Shown here: positions 1-7,640 of the stretch, in pieces
Position numbering within the stretch: position 1 is the first letter of the stretch
Layout: each line of letters begins with the position of its first letter
Origin: Granulibacter bethesdensis CGDNIH1
GTDB lineage: Bacteria; Pseudomonadota; Alphaproteobacteria; Acetobacterales; Acetobacteraceae
DNA length: 64,000 bases
Assembly (NCBI RefSeq): GCF_000014285.2
Contig: NC_008343.2
Span: forward strand, 766,001 to 830,000
Direction of reading: 5' to 3'
Translations under genes and position numbers: made by a program
The notes under the pieces: generated by a model
What the model was told of the DNA's origin: nothing
Database searches by the model: none
What the model saw: only the letters and a program-made list of their open reading frames with translations

Positions 1-727
1 TGCCGGTGGCAATCAGATCCCCAGGATGCAGGGTGATGAACTGGCTGACATAGCTGACCAGGGTCCGCACGCCGAAGATCATGGTGCGTGTATTGCCGGT
101 CTGCATCCGCTCACCATCCACATCGGTCCACAGATCGAGGTTTTGAGGATCGGGAATTTCGTCCTGTGTCACCAGCCATGGACCGACCGGTCCGAACGTG
201 TCGCAGCCCTTGCCCTTGTCCCAGGTGCCTGCGCGTTTGGTCTGGTATTCGCGCTCGCTGACATCGTTGATGATGCAGTAGCCGGCGACATGCTTCATGG
301 CATCTTCCTCGCTGACATTCCGGGCGAGGCTGCCGATGACGATCCCCAACTCCACTTCCCAGTCCGTGCTGGTCGAGCCGGGAGGAATGCGGACATCGTC
401 ATAGGGACCGCAGAATGCCCCCAGCGATTTCAGAAACAGGATCGGCTCGCGCGGGATTTTACCACCGGTTTCGGCGGCATGGTCGGCATAATTGAGGCCG
501 ATACAGATAAAATTGAGCGGCAACGGCACGCATGGTCCGATTCTGGGGGAACCTTCGACCAGCGGCAGGGTTTCCGGGTCCAGACGACCGAGTCTGGCCA
601 GCCCTTCCGGCGACAATACGCTGCCTGCGAAGTCATTGACATAATGCGAGACATCGCGCGGACGACCGGCAGAATCCAGAATGGCAGGTTTTTCTTGCCC
701 GGAAGGGCCAAGTCTAAGCAATTTCAT
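1..727 (-). CDS. Fumarylacetoacetate hydrolase (FAH) family protein, 3' end cut off by window
   Basis: The minus-strand reading frame opens at ATG 725-727 behind a GGGGAGA ribosome site and is still open at the window edge, so about 242 residues of an expected ~280 are visible. The N-terminus (MKLLRLGPSGQEKPAILD) is followed by the FAH catalytic domain from about residue 70: GLNYADHAAE near 77-86, the metal-binding E-x-E at residues 124 and 126, and an IINDVSEREYQ segment near 152-162. FAH enzymes use Mg/Mn to split or hydrate C-C bonds of 2-oxo acids. The N-terminal style is closest to the ureidoglycolate lyase or 2,4-diketo-3-deoxy-L-fuconate hydrolase branch, but the substrate cannot be fixed from sequence. 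It is divergent from pepN. Confidence 0.85.
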   Translation of the reverse strand, partial: MKLLRLGPSGQEKPAILDSAGRPRDVSHYVNDFAGSVLSPEGLARLGRLDPETLPLVEGSPRIGPCVPLPLNFICIGLNYADHAAETGGKIPREPILFLKSLGAFCGPYDDVRIPPGSTSTDWEVELGIVIGSLARNVSEEDAMKHVAGYCIINDVSEREYQTKRAGTWDKGKGCDTFGPVGPWLVTQDEIPDPQNLDLWTDVDGERMQTGNTRTMIFGVRTLVSYVSQFITLHPGDLIATG

Positions 728-908
728 ATCATAATCTCCCCTCATTTTCGGCATATCATTTCGCAATGGCAGAGGGAAGCCGTGAAAATGCATGAGGCTG
801 ATGCATCTGACTGATACATGGCCTGTGTGGATGGGTGGTTGAGCCGGTCGGGAATGCCCTCCATCCTGCACGGCATCGCGCCTTTTTTGCTGTTGATGCC
901 CATTCCGG

Positions 909-3599
909 ATGAAAGACACAGACATCATGTCCGCAGATGCCAGCTCCGCACCGTCTTCCACCCTTGCTTCGGTGCCGGTCCGGCTGAGTGATTACACGCC
1001 GCCCGCCTACGGGGTAGAACAGGTCGATCTGGTGTTCCGTCTGGATCCCGCCCGAACCGTGGTGCAATCGCGGCTGCATGTGATCCGCCAGCCCGGTACG
1101 CCGGAAGGGGCCGTTTTCCACCTGGACGGCGAGGCGCTGGAACTGCTGTCCCTCCGCATCGATGGCAGGGAGGTCGGCGCAGAAGAATATCACCTCACCC
1201 GGCATGGGCTGGACATATCCGGCCTGCCTGCCGAAAGCGTGCTGGAGATCGATACCGCCATTGCACCGGAGCAGAATACCGAACTCAGCGGACTGTATGT
1301 CTCACAGGGAGCGTTCTTCACGCAGTGCGAGGCGGAAGGCTTCCGGCGGATCACCTATTTCCCGGATCGCCCGGATGTCATGGCACGCTATACCACCACC
1401 ATCGTCGCGCCGCGTACGGTGCCGGTGTTGTTGTCAAACGGCAATCCGGTTGATGCGGGGGAGGCTGAAGGCGGACTGCACTGGGCGAAGTGGGAGGATC
1501 CGCACCCGAAGCCCTGTTATCTGTTTGCGCTGGTGGCTGGTGATCTGGCTGCCGTACGGGACAGTTTCGTCACACGCTCAGGCCGGAGAGTTGCTCTGGC
1601 AATATGGGTGAGGGAGGGGGATCAGGACCGCTGTGCCCATGCGATGGACAGCCTGAAACGTTCGATGCGCTGGGACGAGGACGTGTTTGGCCTCGAATAT
1701 GACCTTGATGTCTTCAATATCGCCGCCGTCAGCGATTTCAATATGGGGGCGATGGAGAATAAGGGGCTGAATGTCTTCAATACCAAATATGTGCTGGCCC
1801 GCCCCGATACTGCGACGGACAGCGATTATCAGGGTATCGAGACCGTCATCGCCCATGAGTATTTCCATAACTGGACAGGCAATCGGGTGACCTGCCGGGA
1901 CTGGTTTCAGCTGACCCTGAAGGAGGGGCTGACGGTTTTCCGGGATCAGGAATTCAGCGCCGATATGGGCAGCCGGGCGGTCAAGCGCATCTCCGATGTG
2001 CGCACCTTGCGGGCAGCGCAATTCCGGGAGGATGCCGGGCCGCTGGCTCATCCGGTGCGCCCTGAAACTTATATAAAGATCGATAATTTCTATACGGCGA
2101 CTGTTTATCAGAAAGGGGCCGAGCTTGTCCGCATGATCCGCACCCTGATCGGGCGGGAGAAATTCCGGCAGGGGATGGATCTGTATTTCCAGCGCCACGA
2201 CAACCATGCCGTGACGCTGGAGGATTTCGCTGCTGCCATGCAGGATGCCTCCGGGATTGATTTGTCCCTGTTCCGGCGCTGGTACGGGCAGGCGGGTACG
2301 CCGGTCCTGCGGATCACGGATGAGTATGATGCCTCGGCGCATCGTTATGTACTGCACGTGACCCAGTATACGCCGCCAACACCGGGGCAGGAGGAAAAGC
2401 AGCCTTTGCTGATTCCCATTGCGGTCGGGTTGCTGGATGAAACCGGCGCGGCCCTGTCATTCCGGTTGGAGGGGGAGGAAAAAGCCCATTCCGACACAAG
2501 AATTCTCCGTCTGGAACAGGAAACACAGAGCTTCGTATTCCATGATGTTGCACGGGCACCGCAGCCTTCCCTGCTGCGGGATTTCTCTGCACCGGTAAAA
2601 TTGGCCGATACGCCTGCGGACAGGCTGCGTTTTCTCGCGGCCTATGATTCCGATCCGTTTGTGCGCTGGGATTCCGGGCAGCAATACGCCACGCAGAAAC
2701 TGTTGCAGCAGGTAGCGGCTTCCCGGGATGGCGCGGCTCCATCGCTGGATGAGGGTATTATGGAGAGTGTGGCTGCCTCCATCGCCCGTGCGCCGGAAGA
2801 CCCGGCATTGGCGGCGGAGGCGATGGCACTGCCGGCGGAAACCACATTGGCGGATGCGATGGAGGTGGTGGATGTCGAAGGTATTCATGCCGTGCGCCGT
2901 ACCGCGCGCGCTGCGATCGGCCAGCATCTGCGGGCCGCGTTACGGGCAGGATATGAGGCATGGAGCACGGGCGATGTGACCGCGCTAGATGGCAGGGCAA
3001 TGGGCGGCCGGGCTTTCCGCAATGCCTGTCTCGGCTATCTGGCCGCAGCCGATGATGGGAAAGCCGGTGAGGGTGTGACACTGGCCTGGAAACAGTTTCA
3101 GGCCAATCGCTGCATGACGGATGTACTGGCTGCCTTGTCGGTGCTGGCGGATACCGACGTGCCGGAGCGGGAGCAAGCGCTGGTGCTGTTCTATGATCGC
3201 TGGCGGGGGGATGCGTTGGTGCTGGATAAATGGTTTGCCATCCAGGCCATGTCCTCTCGTCCGGACGCACTGGAGCAGGTGAGGCGGTTGATCAGTCATC
3301 CTGAGTTCGACTGGCGTAACCCGAACCGGGTGCGGGCGGTGCTGACCAGTTTTGCGTCCGGTAATCAGGTCCGCTTCCATGATGCGTCGGGGGCAGGCTA
3401 TGCGTTTCTGGCGGACGCGATTCTGCATCTGGATGGCATTAACGGCCAGATCGCGGCCCGGATGACGGCGCCTCTGGGGGCATGGCGGCGGCAGGATCAG
3501 GCCCGTGCGGAGATGATGCAGGCCCAGTTGCGGCGCATTGCAGCCAGGCCGAACCTGTCCGGGAATGTAAGGGAGATCGTTGATCGTAGTCTTCGCTGA
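909..3599 (+). CDS. pepN: Aminopeptidase N (M1 zinc metallopeptidase)
   Basis: This 896-residue protein has the length and layout of gammaproteobacterial-type PepN. It removes N-terminal residues from peptides in the cytoplasm. The substrate-anchoring GAMEN motif is at residues 280-284 and the zinc site HEYFH at 316-320, within the family-typical stretch HEYFHNWTGNRVTCRDWF; the second zinc ligand is the Glu in LKEGLTVFRDQEF. The C-terminal part is the helical DUF3458-type domain. There is a second ATG at 927 (MSADASS), which could be the true start because no strong ribosome site precedes either. It stands alone, divergent from the FAH gene. Confidence 0.95.
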   Translation: MKDTDIMSADASSAPSSTLASVPVRLSDYTPPAYGVEQVDLVFRLDPARTVVQSRLHVIRQPGTPEGAVFHLDGEALELLSLRIDGREVGAEEYHLTRHGLDISGLPAESVLEIDTAIAPEQNTELSGLYVSQGAFFTQCEAEGFRRITYFPDRPDVMARYTTTIVAPRTVPVLLSNGNPVDAGEAEGGLHWAKWEDPHPKPCYLFALVAGDLAAVRDSFVTRSGRRVALAIWVREGDQDRCAHAMDSLKRSMRWDEDVFGLEYDLDVFNIAAVSDFNMGAMENKGLNVFNTKYVLARPDTATDSDYQGIETVIAHEYFHNWTGNRVTCRDWFQLTLKEGLTVFRDQEFSADMGSRAVKRISDVRTLRAAQFREDAGPLAHPVRPETYIKIDNFYTATVYQKGAELVRMIRTLIGREKFRQGMDLYFQRHDNHAVTLEDFAAAMQDASGIDLSLFRRWYGQAGTPVLRITDEYDASAHRYVLHVTQYTPPTPGQEEKQPLLIPIAVGLLDETGAALSFRLEGEEKAHSDTRILRLEQETQSFVFHDVARAPQPSLLRDFSAPVKLADTPADRLRFLAAYDSDPFVRWDSGQQYATQKLLQQVAASRDGAAPSLDEGIMESVAASIARAPEDPALAAEAMALPAETTLADAMEVVDVEGIHAVRRTARAAIGQHLRAALRAGYEAWSTGDVTALDGRAMGGRAFRNACLGYLAAADDGKAGEGVTLAWKQFQANRCMTDVLAALSVLADTDVPEREQALVLFYDRWRGDALVLDKWFAIQAMSSRPDALEQVRRLISHPEFDWRNPNRVRAVLTSFASGNQVRFHDASGAGYAFLADAILHLDGINGQIAARMTAPLGAWRRQDQARAEMMQAQLRRIAARPNLSGNVREIVDRSLR

Positions 3600-3627
3600 C
3601 GCGCAGTCAGGTTACAAATTCGTATCA

Positions 3628-3653
3628 AACATATCTATACGTATTGATATATT
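3628..3653. promoter_or_regulatory. 26-bp near-perfect palindrome upstream of the metallothionein gene (candidate operator)
   Basis: AACATATCTATACGTATT and the following GATATATT form one dyad centred on TACGTA; 22 of 26 positions are symmetric. It lies 90 bp before the metallothionein ATG in an AT-rich patch. In cyanobacteria smtA-type genes are repressed by SmtB (ArsR family) at 12-2-12 dyads, so an ArsR-type or other metal-sensing repressor is a reasonable inference. No regulator gene is adjacent. Confidence 0.45.
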
Positions 3654-3742
3654 GATAATGTTGGAGTAGGGAATGGTTCTGCCGCAGCGGTCATCAAAAT
3701 TACTCCCTGCGGTCACATCAATAATGATCGAGGAATGAACCC

Positions 3743-3907
3743 ATGAGCGCCACCACCCTTAAATGTGCCTGCCCCGATTGTGTGTGCGAAGTCGAGCAGG
3801 GCAAGGGCATCCAGCGTGATGGCCAGACCTATTGCGATGAAGCCTGTGCGTCTCACCACAAGGACGGTTCTGGCTGCCACCATGCGGGTTGTGCCTGCCA
3901 CGGCTGA
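3743..3907 (+). CDS. SmtA/BmtA-type bacterial metallothionein, 54 aa
   Basis: This short ORF encodes a 54-residue protein with nine cysteines (residues 8, 10, 13, 15, 31, 35, 45, 50, 52) and five histidines. The CxCxxCxC N-terminal cluster, the YC-x2-E-A-C centre and the GC-x4-CxCHG tail match the prokaryotic metallothionein family (SmtA of Synechococcus type), which binds several Zn or Cd ions in a thiolate/imidazole cluster. The ATG follows a GAGGAATGAACCC stretch. The gene is monocistronic, with a palindrome upstream and a terminator downstream. The likely role is cytoplasmic zinc/cadmium buffering and detoxification. Confidence 0.9.
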   Translation: MSATTLKCACPDCVCEVEQGKGIQRDGQTYCDEACASHHKDGSGCHHAGCACHG

Positions 3908-3930
3908 TTGACCACAGATTGATCAATAAA

Positions 3931-3967
3931 CGGGCGGCGTTGTGCAGGGCATGACGCCGCCCGTTTG
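3931..3967 (+). terminator. Rho-independent terminator of the metallothionein gene
   Basis: A perfect 10-bp stem, CGGGCGGCGT / ACGCCGCCCG, with a 13-nt loop, is followed by TTTGT. It begins 24 bp after the stop codon. Confidence 0.8.
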
Positions 3968-4050
3968 TAATGGGGTAACACGCTTTAGTGTCGTTGTTTC
4001 TCTATTCCCCGTGTGGCCTCTTGCCGGATCATCAGGGGGGCCGTACACCG

Positions 4051-4071
4051 CATGATCATTGAATGATCATG
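4051..4071. promoter_or_regulatory. 21-bp perfect palindrome over the TauE start codon
   Basis: CATGATCATT-G-AATGATCATG is a perfect 10-1-10 inverted repeat that spans the TTG start codon of the exporter gene. It could be a repressor operator or an mRNA hairpin hiding the start. No cognate regulator is visible nearby. Confidence 0.5.
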
Positions 4072-4880
4072 GGCAACGGGCGGTTTCTGTTTTGGATTGG
4101 TTTACACATATCGATCCCGCTTATGCGCTTTCCGGTCTTGGAGTGGGTTGCCTTGTCGGCATGACCGGCGTTGGTGGCGGCTCCCTGATGACACCTTTGC
4201 TGGTTCTGGTGTTGGGAGTGCATCCGCAAACGGCGATTGGGACCGATCTTTTATTTGCCGCTATTACGAAATCGGTTGGCACGTCGGTTCACGGGTTCTC
4301 CCGTAATATCGACTGGGCTGTTGTAAGGCGTCTGGCATCCGGCAGCATCCCGGCTTCTGCGTTGACGCTGCTATGGCTGCATGGCCATGGTGGGCTGGAG
4401 CCTGAAATATCCCGTATCATGGGAAATATTCTGGGTGGAGCATTATTGCTGACCGCAGGCAGCCTCTTTTTCCGTCCCTGGCTGCACAGGATTGCCGGGG
4501 CCAGAAGAAAGCCTCTGTCACCAGCGCGCGTGTCCAGTCTGACCGTGTTGTTCGGCATATGCCTTGGTGTGCTGGTGTCGCTCTCCTCCGTCGGGGCCGG
4601 TGCCATTGGCGTGACGGTGCTGATTGCCCTGTATCCTGAACTGTCTATGGCACGGATTGTCGGATCCGATGTTGCCCATGCAGTTCCACTGACGATGATT
4701 GCGGGCTTGGGACATTGGATGCTGGGATCAGTGAACGGAATACTACTTCTATCCCTGCTGGCCGGCTCACTGCCGGGAGTGATCGTTGGCAGCTTACTGT
4801 CACCCCGTATGCCTGCAGATATTTTGCGTGCCCTGTTAGGCAGCATACTGACGATCGTCGGCCTGCGCCTCCTGTTCTAG
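4059..4880 (+). CDS. TauE/SafE-family membrane exporter (sulfite/organosulfur type)
   Basis: The 273-residue protein is almost all hydrophobic, with about eight membrane segments and the duplicated family pattern: GLGVGCLVGMTGVGGGSLMTP near residue 25 and the second glycine-rich half around residues 165-190. TauE/SafE proteins export sulfite, sulfoacetate or other small anions across the inner membrane; the true substrate is not set by the sequence. The frame seems to begin at TTG 4059, because the ATGs at 4063 and 4069 are in another frame. A 21-bp palindrome covers the start. It runs toward the DUF2934 gene with 22 bp between them. Confidence 0.85.
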   Translation: MNDHGQRAVSVLDWFTHIDPAYALSGLGVGCLVGMTGVGGGSLMTPLLVLVLGVHPQTAIGTDLLFAAITKSVGTSVHGFSRNIDWAVVRRLASGSIPASALTLLWLHGHGGLEPEISRIMGNILGGALLLTAGSLFFRPWLHRIAGARRKPLSPARVSSLTVLFGICLGVLVSLSSVGAGAIGVTVLIALYPELSMARIVGSDVAHAVPLTMIAGLGHWMLGSVNGILLLSLLAGSLPGVIVGSLLSPRMPADILRALLGSILTIVGLRLLF

Positions 4881-4902
4881 CAGGCCGGTCACAAGCCAAT
4901 TT

Positions 4903-5091
4903 TTATCGGGCCGTGATCACAAAGGATGATGGAGGAGGTGAGGGAGGAGGCGATTCGGTTTCCTGCAGGATTTCAATCAGCGCCTCTTCCCAGAATTCCT
5001 CGTTTCGCCCGTGAGGACGGCCTGCCTTTTCCCATAGAAGGTACGCACGAACGCGTACCCTTTCATCCTGCCGGGTAATTGATCCAGCCAT
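4903..5091 (-). CDS. Small DUF2934 protein
   Basis: The 62-residue product carries the DUF2934 pattern (R-V-R-x-RAYLLWEKAGRPHGRNEEFWEEA, residues 10-36) followed by a proline/serine-rich tail. This domain is found as small stand-alone proteins in many alphaproteobacteria and has no firm function. The ATG at 5089-5091 is the only good start in frame. It is monocistronic, convergent with the TauE gene. Confidence 0.8.
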   Translation of the reverse strand: MAGSITRQDERVRVRAYLLWEKAGRPHGRNEEFWEEALIEILQETESPPPSPPPSSFVITAR

Positions 5092-5229
5092 GGCTAATCC
5101 TCATGCGTAGCAACCGTCGATGGTTCATTCCATTCTGACATTCCCAACGCTCAAGATAGCCAGTGGCTGCATACAATCTCCATTAAAAAAATGCAGGCGG
5201 CCTTCACATCCTCTTGCTGGAAGCCTTTC

Positions 5230-5757
5230 TTAGGAGAGGGCGGCTTCACCATCCAGGGTAGCGGCAACGGCATGCACAGTGGCGGCAATACGGATTGCTG
5301 CCTGCACCTGTTCCTGCGTTAAACCGTTCTGGCGCACGATTTTCTCGTGGCTTTCCATGCACATGCCGCATCCGTTGATGGCAGAGACGGCCAGAGACCA
5401 CAGCTCGAAATCGACCTTGTCGACACCGGGCTTGGCCATAACGTTCATCCGCAACCGGGCAGGCAGGTTTGCGTAATCACCACCCACCAGATGCACGAAG
5501 CGGTAATAGACATTGTTCATGCCCATAATGGCAGCGGCCGCCTTGGCAGCGGCAAGGGCTTCGGCACTGAGTTGCGGCCCGAATTCGGCCAGGATGGCGC
5601 TGGTCACGAGGTTGCTGCGGGAGGCGAGGGCGGAGGCGATGAAAGTGCCTGCTTTCTGCTGCTGATTCAGCACGTCTTCATTGGCCAGCGAGCCGAGATT
5701 CAGCTTCAGATCCTTGGCGTATTCGGGCAGTGCGTTTTTCAGATTTTCGATGGACAT
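5230..5757 (-). CDS. ahpD: Alkylhydroperoxidase AhpD
   Basis: The 175-residue protein has the redox pair Cys130-Gly-Met-Cys133 plus His137 and Glu118, the residues of the proton relay in mycobacterial AhpD; the usual His at position 132 is Met here. AhpD reduces AhpC using electrons delivered by lipoylated E2 proteins and dihydrolipoamide dehydrogenase, and has weak peroxidase activity itself. The start is the ATG at 5755-5757, with AGGA upstream; an in-frame extension to 5961 would overlap ahpC and lacks family similarity. It is the second gene of the ahpC-ahpD unit, 130 bp after ahpC. Confidence 0.93.
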
Positions 5758-5797
5758 GGTGTTTGTTCCTGTCATGAAGGGGCACCAGACGCAGAAA

Positions 5798-5818
5798 CGG
5801 CCCGGCAGGGCCGGGCCG
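5798..5818 (-). promoter_or_regulatory. GC-rich hairpin between ahpC and ahpD (possible attenuator)
   Basis: CGGCCCGG / CCGGGCCG form a perfect 8-bp stem with a 5-nt loop. On the minus strand it is followed by TTTCTGCG, a weak T tract. It could cause partial termination and so lower ahpD expression relative to ahpC, or protect the ahpC 3' end. Confidence 0.5.
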
Positions 5819-5887
5819 CTGCTGGAGCACCGGCCTTCATCCCTGCCGGAAGCGTTAGATGAAGGAGGTGCAGTTCTGGGGGCTGGT

Positions 5888-6439
5888 TCAGCCGACCTTG
5901 ATGAACTCGTCGCCTTTGGACCAGTTGCACGGGCAAAGCTCATCGCTCTGCAACGCATCAAGGACGCGCAGTACTTCCGCCGGATTGCGGCCGACGGACA
6001 GGTCGGTCACATAGGCAAAGCGGATGATGTTCTGCGGATCTACAATGAAGGTCGCACGTTGTGCCACGCCTTCCGCCTGATCCAGAATGCCGAGGGCTTC
6101 CGACAGCTCACGCCGGATGTCGGAGACCATGGGGATCTGCAGCTCACGCAGATCATCGTGGTGCAGGCGCCAGTTGACATGAACGAACTCATTGTCGGTG
6201 GAGACGCCATACAGCACGGCGTCACGATCGGCGAAATCGCTGTTCAGCTTGGCGAAAGCAACGATCTCGGTCGGGCAGACAAAGGTAAAATCCTTCGGCC
6301 AGAAGAAAACGACCTTCCATTTGCCTTCGGCACTGTTCTCCGTCACCTCGAAGAACGGATCCTTCAGATCCAGACCTTCCTTACCCGGCTTGACGGCGGT
6401 CAGCTTGAAAGACGGAAATTTATCGCCCACTGAGAGCAT
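5888..6439 (-). CDS. ahpC: Peroxiredoxin AhpC
   Basis: The 183-residue peroxiredoxin has its peroxidatic Cys55 in FTFVCPTE and C-terminal cysteines 169 and 171 (LCPCNW). The tail and the neighbouring ahpD place it in the AhpC group that is recycled by AhpD and lipoamide, not by AhpF; no ahpF lies near. It reduces hydrogen peroxide, organic peroxides and peroxynitrite in the cytoplasm. The ATG is preceded by AAGGA. It is transcribed away from oxyR, so OxyR control of ahpCD is the obvious inference. Confidence 0.95.
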
Positions 6440-6487
6440 GCAGAATATCCTTCATACGAAGTCGTTATGACAGGCACGTCGCGCCCC

Positions 6488-6516
6488 TATATAAGGCGAC
6501 GTTGCTGCGGGAGTAA
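6488..6516 (-). promoter_or_regulatory. Probable ahpC promoter in the oxyR-ahpC divergent region
   Basis: On the minus strand TTACTC (6511-6516) and TATATA (6488-6493) are spaced by 17 bp. The poor -35 box with a good -10 box is what is expected of an activator-dependent promoter. The 190-bp divergent region 6440-6629 should also hold the OxyR site; I could not pick it out with confidence. Confidence 0.5.
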
Positions 6517-6629
6517 GGCCACAGCGATAACGTTGCACAAAAGGGGCGTTTTGATGCTGCACTGCACGATAAGCGGCCCCGGAATTTCACGCCAATGAAT
6601 AATTCCTGAATTTTTGATCGAATGAAACG

Positions 6630-7640
6630 ATGACGCCTCTGCCCACTCCCCAACAGCTCCGGTATCTGATGGCATTGGCCGAATACCAGCATTTCGGTCG
6701 GGCGGCTCAGGCTTGTGCGGTCACGCAATCCACTTTGTCGGCTGGTATTCTGGCGCTGGAGCGGCAGCTGGATGTGCAGATTCTCGACCGTGTGGGCGGG
6801 AAACGTGTGATTTTTACGGCGCTGGGACGGGATCTGGTGGAGCGTGCCCGGGATGCCATGCATGCGCTGGAAGCGATGTCGGAGGCAGCTTCCGCCGCCC
6901 GGGCACCGATGAGTGGACCGCTGAGGGTGGGGGTGATTCCAACGATCGGGCCGTTTCTGCTGCCGCGTTTGATGCCGGCCCTGCGGCGGGAATATCCCAA
7001 TCTCAGGCTCTATCTGAGGGAAGATACCACTGACCGTCTTATGGCGAGGCTGCGGGATGGACGGCTGGACCTGCTGTTGCTGGCGATGCCCTGCGACTGC
7101 CGGGGAATGGATACGGTAGTGATCGGGAGGGATTCGTTTCTGGTTGCCCTGCCACAGGGGCACAGGCTGGCGGAGCGGGAGGTTATTCCTATCGAAGCCC
7201 TCAGCATGGAGAATTTATTGCTGCTGGAAGACGGACATTGCCTGCGTGAGCACGCGCTGGCCGTCTGCGGACTGCTGATGGCGTATGAGAAAAATGCCAG
7301 TGAGGAGGAAAGTGCCCATAAGGAGGAAAGTGAGGCTGGCCCTGTCAGGAATGTCGCAACACGCAGCCGCGATATGCAGACCGGAGATGGGCTGGCTGAC
7401 CAGTTTGCAGCGACCAGCCTGCATACGCTGGTGCAGATGGTGGCAGGCGGGCTTGGCATCACATTGCTCCCGCAAATCGCGGTGGATGCCGGGGTGATGG
7501 CGGGTACGTCGCTGGTGCTGCGACCGCTTGAAGGGGATGGCGCATGGCGGGAACTGGGGCTTGCCTGGCGGCATAATGCACCGCGCGGTGCCGATTATCT
7601 CGGTATGGCATCGCTGCTGCGGGAGGCGGCGGGGTTTTGA
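6630..7640 (+). CDS. oxyR: Hydrogen peroxide-sensing LysR regulator OxyR with an insertion after the redox loop
   Basis: The 336-residue protein has a LysR-type N-terminal HTH (residues ~5-65; TQSTLSAGILALE) and an effector domain carrying the OxyR signature LLLEDGHCLREHALAVC, with Cys204 and Cys213 matching E. coli Cys199/Cys208. OxyR forms a disulfide on peroxide stress and activates genes such as ahpC, which is divergent here. In E. coli eleven residues separate the second Cys from the conserved F-x-ATSLxTL segment; here there are 46, so about 35 residues (216-255), charged and Glu/Ser-rich, are extra. The DNA there repeats AGGAGGAAAGTG. The next gene starts inside the oxyR stop codon region. 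Confidence 0.92.
   Translation: MTPLPTPQQLRYLMALAEYQHFGRAAQACAVTQSTLSAGILALERQLDVQILDRVGGKRVIFTALGRDLVERARDAMHALEAMSEAASAARAPMSGPLRVGVIPTIGPFLLPRLMPALRREYPNLRLYLREDTTDRLMARLRDGRLDLLLLAMPCDCRGMDTVVIGRDSFLVALPQGHRLAEREVIPIEALSMENLLLLEDGHCLREHALAVCGLLMAYEKNASEEESAHKEESEAGPVRNVATRSRDMQTGDGLADQFAATSLHTLVQMVAGGLGITLLPQIAVDAGVMAGTSLVLRPLEGDGAWRELGLAWRHNAPRGADYLGMASLLREAAGF

Noticed and set aside
1578..2357. Long minus-strand ORFs antisense to pepN (also 2314-2742 and 2457-2927)
   Set aside because: Composition is that of antisense shadow frames; the sense strand encodes a complete PepN.
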